Assembly: GCA_030770535.1 (NCBI GenBank)
Contig: JASVEC010000170.1
Span: 1 to 37,232 of the forward strand
Reading direction: 5' to 3'
Length of the DNA: 37,232 nt
Origin: Batkoa obscura
Lineage: Eukaryota > Entomophthoromycota > Entomophthoromycetes > Entomophthorales > Batkoaceae
In this document: positions 21,866-32,532 of the stretch, in pieces
Position numbering within the stretch: position 1 is the stretch's first letter
Layout: every line of letters starts with the position of its first letter
Program-made: the position numbers and the translations under genes
The notes under the pieces: generated by a model
What the model saw: the letters and a program-made list of their open reading frames with translations, nothing else
Told to the model about the DNA's origin: nothing
The model's database searches: none

Positions 21866-24800
21866 TTAAATAATCCCATCCCCAATCTTGAGTGTGGTTA
21901 ACCTATCACCCAATGTGTTATACGCTATTCTTTCTTCCATCAGGTTTTTATTGTCCATAAACTCATTGATGATAGAATAGTTTCGCTTATCTGGTTTATC
22001 ATTTACTTCTGTCCGTTTTTCGATTACCTTATTGTTAAATTGGAAGTTAGTAAAAGTAGCTAACTTTTCTCTTTTTGATTCAACAATTTCACAAAGTACA
22101 TCATAAATAACCCAACAAAAAGTATTAAAATTGGATTGCATGTCCCTATTAAATCCTTTATCATAACTAACAAAATACCAAGCTGATGCTTTTTTGTAAC
22201 TTTCTATTATATTTTTGCCTCTTACTTCATTTTGTCCTTTGACCTTCAATTTTTCAAAAAAAATAGTTCGAAAATCTTTTTTAATATCTTCCATAGCTTC
22301 CATTAAGTTGACCCTTACTCGATACGATCTTTTTTTGCCCATCTCTCGATGGTTTAGTATATACCCAGAAACAACTTCCAACTCATTATTAATACCATGT
22401 TGAAGCATTAAATTTTCAATTGCTGAATCATAGGCTGCTTTATTACGAATGGCGCTTGCAATATATGTTTCATATCCTTCAACTCTTAAAATAGGGTTTA
22501 AATCAAACGAATTAGTTGGTGAAAAAGAACCGAATGTTAACGATCGATATAGCTTTCCTAACAGTTTTTTAGATGTATACATCGGCTTATCTTCCTTTTG
22601 CATAAAATCGGGAAACTCTTTAGCTCTTAGTTCATTTTCTAAATCAGCTGGTATACCCGTTTTTGGAAAATCAACAGCCCTAGAGTGACGTTGTGCTAAG
22701 GTTAAACAATCAGTATCATAAACACCATTATGACGTGCATCGGATAAGGCTAAATGGGAATTGGCAATGGCGCCAAGATTATCGTTTAAAATATAATTGA
22801 TAAAAAATATGCATATATCAAGCGTTTCTATTTTTTCAAGAAACTTAGGTTTGGCTGGTAAGTGACTCATTGGTCGCTCATTTTTTAGGCTTGGTATAAG
22901 TCTTGGATCCCATATTACTATAAATTCATCGCCATCGAGATCTCCGCCACTACATTGGGAGGGTATATCTCTATATCCTGTGGATGGAAATACTACTACA
23001 TTCACTAAATGCTTTAATTCTTTTTTATCAACTGCAGTGACCACTCGGACATCACCTGGATGAAAGCATGGATTTCTAGTTACAATACACTCACCTGTAA
23101 CTATTTTGAAATCATTCAAGTTTTCTAAATTGGAACATTGAACAAAGATTTCACCTTCATTTAAGACACCATATTCATCCATAACCCCAATTAAAAGGGC
23201 CCCTTTTGGTACCTGAATTCTTGCTTTATTTTTTAAATTTGTTAAGACATAAATGTAAACGAGATCAAGCATATTTCTAATATAGTTATCTTTTGAATGA
23301 AATAAATTAGCTTGAATAAGCTTAATCAAAGATTTCGCAACTCCATATTCATCGGTATGGTTTGCTAGTACGGAAATAGCTTTATTGAGAGATTGCTTCA
23401 TTTTTGATAATTCTTGTACCATTTCATTTTGTAACTCTATAAAAACAGAGTCTTCGATACCTAGGGCAGTCAAGAGTATAATAACCTGTCGGTTTAAATG
23501 TGCACAGCGATAATTTGCTATTCGTATTACTTCAAGTACTAAATGGTTAGACTCAAACTTTTTTTGACTGGGCCTTAAACAAAGTTGTTCACCTTCAAGC
23601 TCTGGTGATAGGGTAACAACTCCTTTATAGCCACCCATCCGGAATTGTATGGCACTAGGTGGATTGGGGAGATCCAATTTTCCGTCAATTTTTTTCAGTA
23701 ATTCGCTCGATATTTTACCAACCCCATCCGAAAAGGTCCAACCATTTCTCTTGATATCAGGTATCTCAGTAACATTATAATTTTCAAGCTCAGCTCCGTC
23801 TTTAGAGCTAGAAAAACATTGTCCCATACGTGCAGCATACTTTGCAACATTATGTATACTACTAAAATCACCCATCCACTGATGTATTGCTTCAACTGTA
23901 ATATCCTCAGTATCTGAAAAGAACCAACATCCATGCTCCCTTAATTGACTTGAAGAAAAAGCTAACAGACGATATCTACGGTCACTTATTTTTAGTCCAT
24001 ACCTAAGTATACAAAAGAATCGGATCAATATGTCGTGGTTAGTTTCTTTATTCGCTCCTAATGGTCTCATATTCTCATCACAGAAAACAACTCTTAAAAA
24101 CCTATCTTTTACACTTGAATACTGTCGAATAACCCGATTTGTCATCTCAAGGGTTGCTGGTAAAAGGTAAATTTTAGTAGGTGTTATAGCTACTTTCCTT
24201 ACTAAAACAGAGTGTGATGGCTGAAAGCATAGCCCTTTTATTAAAGACTTTGATGTTATATGTTTATAGAAATATTCATATAAATCTGAAATAAACTTCC
24301 CTTCAGAACATAACCTCTCAAATCCTTGGTTAATAGTCCTACGCTTTGAGTTCTTATCCTTTAACAAATTAATAAAATCTTCTGTAATACATTTGCGAGA
24401 CGTTAAATTAAGAGAAATGATACTTTCGACTGAATAACTTAAGTCAAAAGGTAGCATGCAATTACTATTTATCTTATCCGCTGATGTATTGCTCTTATGG
24501 ACTTCATATTTTTGATAGTTGAATGGTTGTTCAATTAAATTATATTTAGATAAATCTCTCAATACCCTCTCAAAAACTCTTTTGTCATAAGAAAACCCAA
24601 AACGAAATTTGAAACGCCAAGATAACCAATACCCTATTTTTTTACAGTAATTATAGGACACGTCAAAAGGGCTTTCGTCTAAAAAATGTTCTTTATCTTC
24701 TTCTGTATAAATAGCTATAATCCTTTTTTGATATCTATTCCTTTCCCACAAGCCACTTTGTTGCTCTGTTGATTTTTCTTTGATCCAAAACTTAGGGGGT

Positions 24801-25333
24801 CGATTTAAATTGATAACTAATGAAACAGAACTGCCGTTCTCTTGAAGTATCAGCTTTTCTCTTACATCTTGAAAACTGATGATTGCTTTATATTCGTTAT
24901 TTTGATAGTTGAAAAAGATAATAAATTCAGTATGAATAAAGTGGACTATAAACTTTGAATTAGTCGAAATCCCATTTTCTTTGCTTAAATTTATATCCCA
25001 TTCCAAGTCAAAAATTCCGTCAGTAAAGTTACCCAGCTGTATCTTATTTATTGGAAAAACCTGACGTCTACACAGCTGATTATTCATTTTGTTTTTTAAT
25101 TGTATATTTAATTTATAATCTCTAATATAAATACTCTGGGTTAAAAAATCATCTTTAAATGGGTTAAACACAACTTCTGCTGTTATAAAATCAAATAAGT
25201 CTTTATTTTTTTTAATTGTTAGCTTATCAATTTTGCCATATTTTATTAAAACTTCATTAAGCTCAGTATCACTAATTTTAGTAGGAAGGTTAGTAATATT
25301 ATATATATAATATTTTAAAGGTAGCTTATTCAT
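21866..25333 (-). CDS. RNA-dependent RNA polymerase (RNA silencing)
   Basis: Cellular RdRP of the plant/fungal/worm RDR family, which copies single-stranded RNA into double-stranded RNA for Dicer. One uninterrupted frame of 1155 residues. The catalytic loop is GGDLDGDEF, with D798, D800 and D802 (22928-22942) as the metal-binding aspartates. Flanking family blocks are SDGVGKISSELL, AIQFRMGGYKGVV, PCFHPGDVR and ASAWYFVSYD. Residues about 8-85 look like an RRM: YIYNITNLPTKISDTEL resembles RNP2 followed by the first helix; plant RDRs have a comparable N-terminal RNA-binding fold. There are no introns, in contrast to HIR3 next door. The gene lies between HIR3 and an inverted transposon copy. It looks intact and implies an active RNAi pathway. 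The symbol is left blank because fungal RdRPs have several paralogues. Confidence 0.97.
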   Translation of the reverse strand: MNKLPLKYYIYNITNLPTKISDTELNEVLIKYGKIDKLTIKKNKDLFDFITAEVVFNPFKDDFLTQSIYIRDYKLNIQLKNKMNNQLCRRQVFPINKIQLGNFTDGIFDLEWDINLSKENGISTNSKFIVHFIHTEFIIFFNYQNNEYKAIISFQDVREKLILQENGSSVSLVINLNRPPKFWIKEKSTEQQSGLWERNRYQKRIIAIYTEEDKEHFLDESPFDVSYNYCKKIGYWLSWRFKFRFGFSYDKRVFERVLRDLSKYNLIEQPFNYQKYEVHKSNTSADKINSNCMLPFDLSYSVESIISLNLTSRKCITEDFINLLKDKNSKRRTINQGFERLCSEGKFISDLYEYFYKHITSKSLIKGLCFQPSHSVLVRKVAITPTKIYLLPATLEMTNRVIRQYSSVKDRFLRVVFCDENMRPLGANKETNHDILIRFFCILRYGLKISDRRYRLLAFSSSQLREHGCWFFSDTEDITVEAIHQWMGDFSSIHNVAKYAARMGQCFSSSKDGAELENYNVTEIPDIKRNGWTFSDGVGKISSELLKKIDGKLDLPNPPSAIQFRMGGYKGVVTLSPELEGEQLCLRPSQKKFESNHLVLEVIRIANYRCAHLNRQVIILLTALGIEDSVFIELQNEMVQELSKMKQSLNKAISVLANHTDEYGVAKSLIKLIQANLFHSKDNYIRNMLDLVYIYVLTNLKNKARIQVPKGALLIGVMDEYGVLNEGEIFVQCSNLENLNDFKIVTGECIVTRNPCFHPGDVRVVTAVDKKELKHLVNVVVFPSTGYRDIPSQCSGGDLDGDEFIVIWDPRLIPSLKNERPMSHLPAKPKFLEKIETLDICIFFINYILNDNLGAIANSHLALSDARHNGVYDTDCLTLAQRHSRAVDFPKTGIPADLENELRAKEFPDFMQKEDKPMYTSKKLLGKLYRSLTFGSFSPTNSFDLNPILRVEGYETYIASAIRNKAAYDSAIENLMLQHGINNELEVVSGYILNHREMGKKRSYRVRVNLMEAMEDIKKDFRTIFFEKLKVKGQNEVRGKNIIESYKKASAWYFVSYDKGFNRDMQSNFNTFCWVIYDVLCEIVESKREKLATFTNFQFNNKVIEKRTEVNDKPDKRNYSIINEFMDNKNLMEERIAYNTLGDRLTTLKIGDGII

Positions 25334-26659
25334 TATTTAAAATAAAAATAAAATAAAATTTTACTAATAGTTTTATTATCAATCATTTTTAAACTAAGTA
25401 CAACCAATAAAATTAATAAAACAAATTAAATTTAGTTGTATAGTTAGATTTTTAATATAATTGATTGTTATAATTAAAGATATAAAACATAACGTTAGCT
25501 ATAAAAAACAATAATTAGCTTCAAAGCTATAATAATTATTTTTATAATATGGGGTTGTCTGAATTAGTTTCATTATTGTCCAATTTTTTAAAAATTTGTA
25601 TTTTAAAACTTGCTTAAAATTCTAAAAATAAATTTTTTATCAAAACAAAAGTACGCAGACACAGTTCTAAATCATTCTATTACAGTTTATACTGTAAGTT
25701 AGCTGAATTTCTACTAGATCTTAAATACATGTTCTTATAAAACTTTATTGAGAAATATTTATTATCAACTGCTTTATAACCAACATTGTAGATTTGTTAT
25801 CAAATAAATAAACTATTTTAATGTTATAATTACATTATTAATATATTGCCAAGTTAATAAATAGCTGCATGGGAGGGAATGGTTAGCCCGAAAACTATAA
25901 TTAACCATCCCTATATAGTACAAGTAATGATAGTTTTTACATATTATTGCAGTTACTTGTTTTTTGACTATTTATTAACTTAGCTATTAATAACTTAAGT
26001 AATCTTAACATTTAACAATCTATTTCTATCATTTAACAAACTACTTACTTGCTTAGTACATATCGAAATTTTGAAATTCTCTGTTATCTTCGTAAGGTAA
26101 GCTGGGATCGATCTTTTAATTTTTCTATTTTCTACAGACTCTATAACTCTAATTGGGACTATATCGCTTTTTTTTGATGTATCAGATACTGGATAACAAT
26201 GTAGTTTATTGTTATGTTTAATAAAGTGTAAATACTTCTTAATGCCCTGCATCTCTATTATTCTTTTTGTATTTTTGTTTCTTTTATACTTTTTAAAAAT
26301 TATATCTGTTTTCCCATTATTAACAGTCGAGTTATTAATTTTATTATGCTCGCAAATAAAAGCCTCAAATCTTGAAATTAATTGATCAATATCTTCTATT
26401 TTACCTAGTGCTTCAAAACTACTTTTCCATTTTGAAAGATTTCCAAAATATCTATCAACTATACTTTTTCCATGATGCTCAGAAAAAGAACTAAGATCAA
26501 TATTTAAACTATTATTTATTTTATGAATTTTTTAAACATATAATGCAGGAACTTCTGGGATTTAAAATGATTTCCTGTATCTACTCATATATTAGTTTTT
26601 GTAAACTTTTTAAATAAAAGCTTTGTAGAGATTAAATCGATTAAACAATCTCGTACATA

Positions 26660-26760
26660 TGGAGATGTATTTTTGTGTTTAAGAATTTTACTAACAAATC
26701 TTCCGATTAAATAATGCTTAAAAAATGGAAAAAACAATGAAGTCAAAAAAAACACTCTCA
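26660..26760 (+). mobile_element. Foldback MITE copy 7, inside transposase copy 2
   Basis: 101 bp, from TGGAGATGTATTTTTG to AACACTCTCA, flanked by TA. It occupies the codon position that copy 5 occupies in transposon copy 1, but points the opposite way relative to the transposase. Confidence 0.88.
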
Positions 26761-27251
26761 TATGCTGAATCATGATTTAATATTTCAGATAGATAATCAA
26801 AGTAAACTTTGCCTGTTGTTTTATCATCTTTTAGATATAAAACACCAAAACTGAATACTGATATAGCTTGTTTATTATAATAACCTAAATTTATTGAACC
26901 TGGTTTTGTTGCTATTTCCATATTTTGTTTAAAATCTAAAATTCTTATACAACTTCTATTATTTAATTTTTCAATAGTTTCATTAAATGTGTTTTTTTAA
27001 GTATCAACACAGAATTTATGTAATTTGCATAATTTTCTTCTTCATTAGAAACTTCTTCTATCTCTATTTTGTTTTCAAATAACTTTTTTCTAACTGTATA
27101 CTGGGCACATATATTACATAGATCCGTTTTTCTTGCTGCATTTTTGAAATTATTTGCTATATATTTAAGAAATACTGACCTAGCTACTACTTTATCTTTT
27201 AAATCATTAAAATATTTACTGTATATCATTCTTCTACTTTTATTTAATATA

Positions 27252-27349
27252 TGGGGATGTATTTTTGATTAAGAATTTTACTAACAAATCTTCCGCTTAA
27301 ATAGCGCTTAAAAGGTGGAAAAAGTAATGAAATCAAAAAATCATCCCCA
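27252..27349 (+). mobile_element. Foldback MITE copy 8
   Basis: 98 bp, TGGGGATGTATTTTTG to TCATCCCCA, inserted in a (TA)n tract. The uninterrupted tract is seen in transposon copy 1 at about 10450-10461, so this insertion is later than the split of the two copies. Confidence 0.88.
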
Positions 27350-27417
27350 TATATATTATCTGATGAATATTTACTATCATTATTTTTTTATTAAATCTTG
27401 ATGAAATATTGAATCAT

Positions 27418-27505
27418 TTTTAGTTAAAATTTTACTAATAATTTTTTCCACTTAAATAGCGCTTAAAAGATAGAAGAAGTGATGAAGTCAAAAAACACAC
27501 CCTCA
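27418..27505 (+). mobile_element. Foldback MITE copy 9, truncated
   Basis: Core TTAAAATTTTACTAATAA, CACTTAAATAGCGCTTAAAA and right tip CACACCCTCATA. The left tip is missing together with neighbouring transposon sequence, so the deletion joined the MITE interior to the site matching about 10387 in copy 1. Confidence 0.8.
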
Positions 27506-27618
27506 TATACTGAAGCTATAGTTGATAATAATGCTACTTATTAATTTTTATTTTCTGTTTCCCTCAAAGCACTAATTTTATACATTGCTTGATTAATTTT
27601 ATTACTATCGATAGTAAA

Positions 27619-28077
27619 TGTGAAATCTGGTACTCAGTTTGGAGTCAAGAACAGCTATTGCTGGGTTCTACACTATAAGTCGAAAGGTCTTAGTTTATGT
27701 GACTAAGATAGACTTGGATTATGAGAAATAGCACGTAATAGGTTACAAGCTATATAAGACAAATAGAATAGATAATACTAATGTAAAATCTACGAAAAAT
27801 ACTATTAAGAAAACTTAGTAGCTTATTAAATGTTTCGAGATATCAGTAAATAATTCAGTTAAGAAGCCTCGACTATTATACTCTGTAAACTCTTTTATCC
27901 TCTGAAAAGTATAAATATCAAAATGAGAAGATAATATTCTTTTGGATGGAGCTAGAAATTCTCATAACAAATCAAACTAAGAACATGGGATTGATTTCCT
28001 CTGAGCTCGAGAACACAACAGCTTAGGCGATTGTTATGTTATAATTAACCATGGGACTGACAAAGCGATATTTCACA
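27619..28077 (+). repeat. ~455-bp dispersed repeat, copy B
   Basis: TGTGAAATCTGGTACTCAG to GCGATATTTCACA, 459 bp, inserted in transposon copy 2. Copy 1 supplies the empty site (TATCGATAGTAAACTTTG), which places both boundaries. The duplication is only about AAA. It is nearly identical to copy C and opposite in orientation. Non-coding; a SINE-like element, solo LTR or non-autonomous transposon are all possible. Confidence 0.85.
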
Positions 28078-28490
28078 AAACTTTCATAATGTCTTTTCTT
28101 TGTTTTGCTTTATTATAAATTCCATAAACCCAGGGTTATTATAAGTAGCTCTTAAAACTGATAAATGAATTACAATGTTTATATTGTGTATCCTCCCTAT
28201 TGTATTGAATTTTCAAAAATTCTATTTCGAAGTTTAGTTATGAAAGTTTTATTTTACTTTTATTTCAACAAAAAATAAAGCCAAATAGCTGTATTTATAT
28301 AATTATATAATTTATATTATATATTTACTAAATACTTAACAGAAATAACATAAAATATGTAGTTAGAAAATTAACTATTTAAGAAAAGGAAACATTTAAA
28401 ATAAGTTTTAAATAAGAGATTTTATTTAGGCTTTTTAGATTTAACCATCACATCATATATAAATTTAAAATTTAAATTTGGATTAACTTC

Positions 28491-28944
28491 TGTAAATATC
28501 GCTTTGTCAGTCCCATGGTTAATTATAACTTAACAATCGCCTAAGCTGTTGTGTTCTCGAGCTCAGAGGAAATCAATCCCATGTTCTTAGTTTGATTTGT
28601 TATGAGAATTTCTAGCTCCATCCAAAAGAATATTATCTTCTCTTTTGATATTTATACTTTTCAGAGGATAAAAGAGTTTTACAGAGTATAATAGTTCGAG
28701 GCTTCTTAACTGAATTATTTACTGATACTCGAACATTTAATAAAGCTACTAAGTTTTCTAATAGTATTTTTCGTAGATTTTACATTAGTATTATCTATTC
28801 TATTTGTCTTATAGCTTGTAACCTATTACGTGCTATTTCTCATAATCCAAGTCTATCTTAGTACATAAATAAGACCTTTCGACTTATAGTGTAGTTAACC
28901 CAGCAATAGCTGTTTTTGACTCCAAACCTAAGCACAATTTTACA
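28491..28944 (-). repeat. ~455-bp dispersed repeat, copy C
   Basis: Inverted relative to copy B. It is inserted near the left end of transposon copy 2 with a duplicated CTTC (28487-28490 and 28945-28948; 5-6 bp if the shared flanking bases are counted). Copy 1 shows the uninterrupted site (ATTTCTAAGTAG strand-adjusted), confirming the boundaries. Very similar to copy B throughout. Confidence 0.85.
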
Positions 28945-29158
28945 CTTCTAATAAATTCTGAAACTAATTTGGACAAATATTAATTATTTAATAATAACTG
29001 TTACTCATTATTAAATTAAGCAATATCTTTAAGTATTAATTGATATTTTTATTTTATGCTTAAAATCATTAGAGTTTTATATTTTATTTAAAGATAAGTT
29101 TTTAAATTATTAAATTATTAAATAAACATAAATACTGCTTGATTTCATTATTTCTATT

Positions 29159-29254
29159 TGGGGATGTATTTTTATGTTTAAGGTTTTACTAACAAATTTT
29201 TCCACTCAAATAGCGCTTAAAAATGAAGAAATAGTGGTAAAAAAAACATTCCCA
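29159..29254 (+). mobile_element. Foldback MITE copy 10
   Basis: TGGGGATGTATTTTTATG to AACATTCCCA, 96 bp, with the ACTAAC core and CTCAAATAGCGCTTAAAAAT. Here the flanks are TT rather than TA, so one side may have mutated. Confidence 0.8.
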
Positions 29255-29613
29255 TTTAATAAAAAATGAGTAAAAAAATTTTAGCTAACTATTTATAACA
29301 AATTAAAGAATTTTAATTTTAATTTTAATACTTAACAAAGTTATAAATAAAAGAATAATATACAATAAGTAAATCATATAAAAAATTGATAAAAAATAAT
29401 ATAATTAAAAAATAAAATAAGTTTATTAAAATTATACATAATAAAAGTTAAAAAGAAAAGTCATTACAAAAAGTTTTTTTAATATTTGATATTAAAGTGT
29501 TATATAAAGCACATTGTTAGTTATGATTTTTTACTATAAACAGCTAATTTTAAAACTTTTATAGCTTTTTTACTAAGCATTAACTTTTATAACTTATAAA
29601 TTCAAGTATTAGG
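29255..29613. other. Short intergenic stretch
   Basis: AT-rich sequence between a MITE and the next ~455-bp repeat. Nothing recognised. Confidence 0.5.
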
Positions 29614-30075
29614 TGTGAAATCTGGTACTCAGTGATTGGAGTCGAAAGCAGTTATTGCTTGGTTGCCTATGCTGTAAACCGAAAGGTCTTAGTTATGTGA
29701 CTAAGATAGACTCGAATTATGAACAATAGGACGTAATAGGCTACGGACTATGTAAGACAAATAGAATAGACAATACTACTATAAAATATATGTGAAACAC
29801 TATCAGAAAGATTTAGTGGCTTTATTAAAGGTACAATATCAGAGAATAGTTCAACTAAAAGCCTTGAGTTATCATGTTCTAAAATCTCATTTATACTTTA
29901 ACAAGTATGGCTGTCAAGACAGCAAGATAATGTTCTTCGGAATTACATGACAAAAATTCTCATAGCAAATCAAAACAAGAGCTTGGGGTTGCTTGTGCCT
30001 GAACTCGAGAACACAATAACTTAAGTAATTCTTATATTATAGTCAATCCTAGAGCTGACAAGGTGGTATTTCGCA
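29614..30075 (+). repeat. ~455-bp dispersed repeat, copy D
   Basis: TGTGAAATCTGGTACTCAGT to GTGGTATTTCGCA. GTATTA occurs at 29606-29611 and again at 30076-30081, a probable target duplication, with GG between the left duplicate and TGTG. More divergent from B and C than those are from each other. Confidence 0.8.
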
Positions 30076-30560
30076 GTATTAACAAATAAATTTTAATCAT
30101 ATTTAATAAACTTTGTATTAGAACAAAACTTTATGAATATTAAATTTGCTATCAGAATATTATAATCAAATATAGTTTATTTAAATTAGTAAAAAAAATT
30201 AAACTTTTTTAAACTTTATTTCTTATATTGTTTTATAAAGTATTCAAAAGATAAAGAAGTTTTTGAAAGCAAAAGCTATGTTCAATAATGATTGACAATA
30301 ATTGATTGTTATAAACGCTTTGTAAAAAACAAAAGAAACTAATATTTACAAATAGACTAAATTTAATATATAGTTATAGCTTAATCTTTTTGTTAAGCAG
30401 CTTATTGTGTGGCCAGCTGCTACTTGTTTAACCACTTCAAGACTTAACTATAATTCAAAAGCAAAAAGGCTCACCTGAATAATCACTCAACTTTTTTCCT
30501 TTTTTCCTTTGTATTAAATAAACCATTTGTCCATAAGGGCTTAAGATATTCAGAAAAACA
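30076..30560. other. Intergenic, nothing recognised
   Basis: AT-rich sequence between repeat copy D and a MITE. No open frame of note. Confidence 0.5.
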
Positions 30561-30658
30561 TGGGAATGTTTTTTTTGGTTTCATCAGTTTGTCATTTTAA
30601 GCACTATTTGAGTGGAAAGATTGTTAGTAAAACTATTAAACAAAAAAATATATCCCCA
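30561..30658 (-). mobile_element. Foldback MITE copy 11
   Basis: TGGGAATGTTTTTTTTGG to ATATATCCCCA, 98 bp, about 90 bp downstream of the first hemerythrin gene's stop. Confidence 0.8.
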
Positions 30659-30749
30659 TACAACTATAAAAGTAGTTTATTTAATAAAGCTCCGAGGTTC
30701 TTGGCATTAAGGTATTTAAACTCTAATTTAATTATATCTTTACATAATA

Positions 30750-31355
30750 TCATACATATTTATAAGGATAACTAAAGCTATGAGACAACTTAATAATTTG
30801 ATTATTGTTTAGTCTATTGAGCATAATTGGTAAATAGTCATCATTCACTTTTCTGAAATGATTTTCATAATGCTAACGATTTTATTTTATTTTATTTTTT
30901 GGTTATATAATTTTATATTACCTCCAATAAGTGAGTAAAGTGTAGTTCAGATTGAGGATTCAACCCTTCTATTAAAAATATAGATTTAAAAGTACTCAAT
31001 TCAATCATAAGTGTATCCAACCTTGCGTGTAACTTTTTTGCAATATCATACTTTAAATAGAGCAATAAAAGGGGATAGAGACCTTTTTCTTCAAATAAAT
31101 AGTAAATTGAAACTATGAAATTTAACACTTTTGTTTTTATGGAGACATGTTATTATTACTTTTTAATATTATGCTATTTAGAAATATAGAGCGGGGAACT
31201 TTCTTGAAATCGTCTTTTTGGAAGACTCGATACATATACGTGATATAATCATAATCCTTTTTTATCGCAACATCAAATCGATCATCTTTAGAATGGGTAT
31301 ACATCCTATGGTTAAATAAGTTATAAACCCAACTTAAACTAGCATCACTTTCCAT
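30750..31355 (-). CDS. Hemerythrin-domain protein lacking most iron ligands
   Basis: 169 residues in three exons (31160-31355, 30922-31112, 30750-30872; introns 47 and 49 nt). The first two exons are 196 and 191 nt, exactly as in the neighbouring paralogue at 32533-33201, so the proteins align without gaps. Family features are IKKDYDYITYMYR, ISIYYLFEEKGLYP and a fourth helix NHFRKVNDDYLP. Against the paralogue, ligand positions are changed: His35 to Tyr, His69 to Tyr, His97 to Leu and Glu138 to Val; Glu73, Glu74 and His134 remain. With so few ligands, di-iron binding is doubtful, so it may have a structural or regulatory role or be degenerating, although the frame and splice sites are intact. 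The splice choice at intron 1 (acceptor TTTCATAG) was set by paralogue alignment. Confidence 0.8.
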
Positions 31356-32532
31356 TGTTTAATTTTTTAAATCATAAAAACCAAAAGCAAAAAGTTGTAT
31401 TTTAAAAACTCATCTTATATCACTTTATAAGATGTTTTTATAATGATTTGACACCACTTAGTATTTAGCACTTTAAAATCTAATCTATGCCAAAGTATGA
31501 CATGTGGTAAACGTTATATTATAAGAGCAATAAAGAAGTTACAAAACTGTAAAAATATAGTCTAAATTGTAATATAAATATTCAATATAGTTTTTATAAT
31601 AGTATAGTTCGTTATCCGAGATACTAAATCTACAAAATATGATATAATCATAGGTACTGAATTATTATATATAAAATGTCAATTTAGAAACAAATGAGTT
31701 TAAATATTGGAAAATAAATTGACTAAAGCTCCAAATATCTTTAGTTTTGATGAAAAAGTCTGTTTCAAATACTGAGTTTTAAAAATTACAAGAATTTATA
31801 AGCAGAGTGTGATGCTTATTTTAAAAAAAGTTAAATTGTTTTACTTAAAATTCCATGCTTGTGATTTCTAGTCTATTAGACTCTGGTGTTTTTAAACGGA
31901 ATGGCTAAGTTAAATTTGTGTCCATCTCATAATTTAGATGGAAAATAGACTTGATTCCTTATATTTGTGATTCTAAGCTTTATTATATATACTTATATAA
32001 AAATATAGAGTAATGCCATCTTTTTAAATATATCCCTGATAATCATACACAAATAGGCATATAAGAAATTTAGATGCTTCATCCTAAGTAGAGCTCATCT
32101 ATATATTTTTTAACTTATACTGTGCTTTAGGTTTATAAGTATACTAATGTATGATACCCAGCAAAAATTATATCATTAATTGACTTCATTAATTATAAGC
32201 GCTATTAAGCAAAAATTATATTCATTATACATAAATTATAGCTTTATTTATGATTGAATTATTACTCTCTCCCTTTAAATAAATTTTTAGCTTTAACTGC
32301 AAAATCATATCATTAGAAATTTGACAGTATGCAATTCTAGTTTAATAGCCCATAAATTAATTATTAATATTTACTAGTATTGATAAAATAGTACTTTATA
32401 TATTTGGTGCTTTGAAGTTTTAATAGAAAATGTTTATAAAGCTTTATTAAGCAATGAATAGAGTGAGATTCTATTCTCCCAAAATCGGATTATCTGGAGC
32501 CAAAGGGTTGATTCTATTTAAATATTAAAGTA
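31356..32532. other. Spacer between hemerythrin paralogues
   Basis: About 1.2 kb of AT-rich DNA. No open frame, RNA gene or repeat family member was recognised. Confidence 0.55.

Larger units (their letters stand above)
25995..28230 (-). pseudogene. Transposase of the TIR element, copy 2, damaged
   Basis: Remains of the same reading as in copy 1. KYLHFIKHNNKLHCYPVSD and KQVSSLLNDRNRLL are in the last part (25995-26252), EIATKPGSINLGYYNKQAIS at 26850-26920, and the zinc-like TDLCNICAQY near 27110-27140. It is interrupted by three MITEs, one ~455-bp repeat and an internal deletion, with several stops. No functional protein is expected. Confidence 0.75.
25550..28980 (-). mobile_element. TIR DNA transposon, copy 2, with nested insertions
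   Basis: Inverted copy of the 9629-12184 element. The intact end is TGGGGTTGTCTGAATTAGTT at 25550, flanked by TA. The far end is recognisable as ATTCTGAAACTAATTTGGACA at about 28955-28975 but is eroded. Inside are three foldback MITEs (26660-26760, 27252-27349, 27418-27505) and two ~455-bp repeats (27619-28077, 28491-28944). A piece matching about 10220-10385 of copy 1 is missing next to the third MITE. Protein identity to copy 1 over the last 85 codons is high, about nine in ten residues. Confidence 0.85.
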
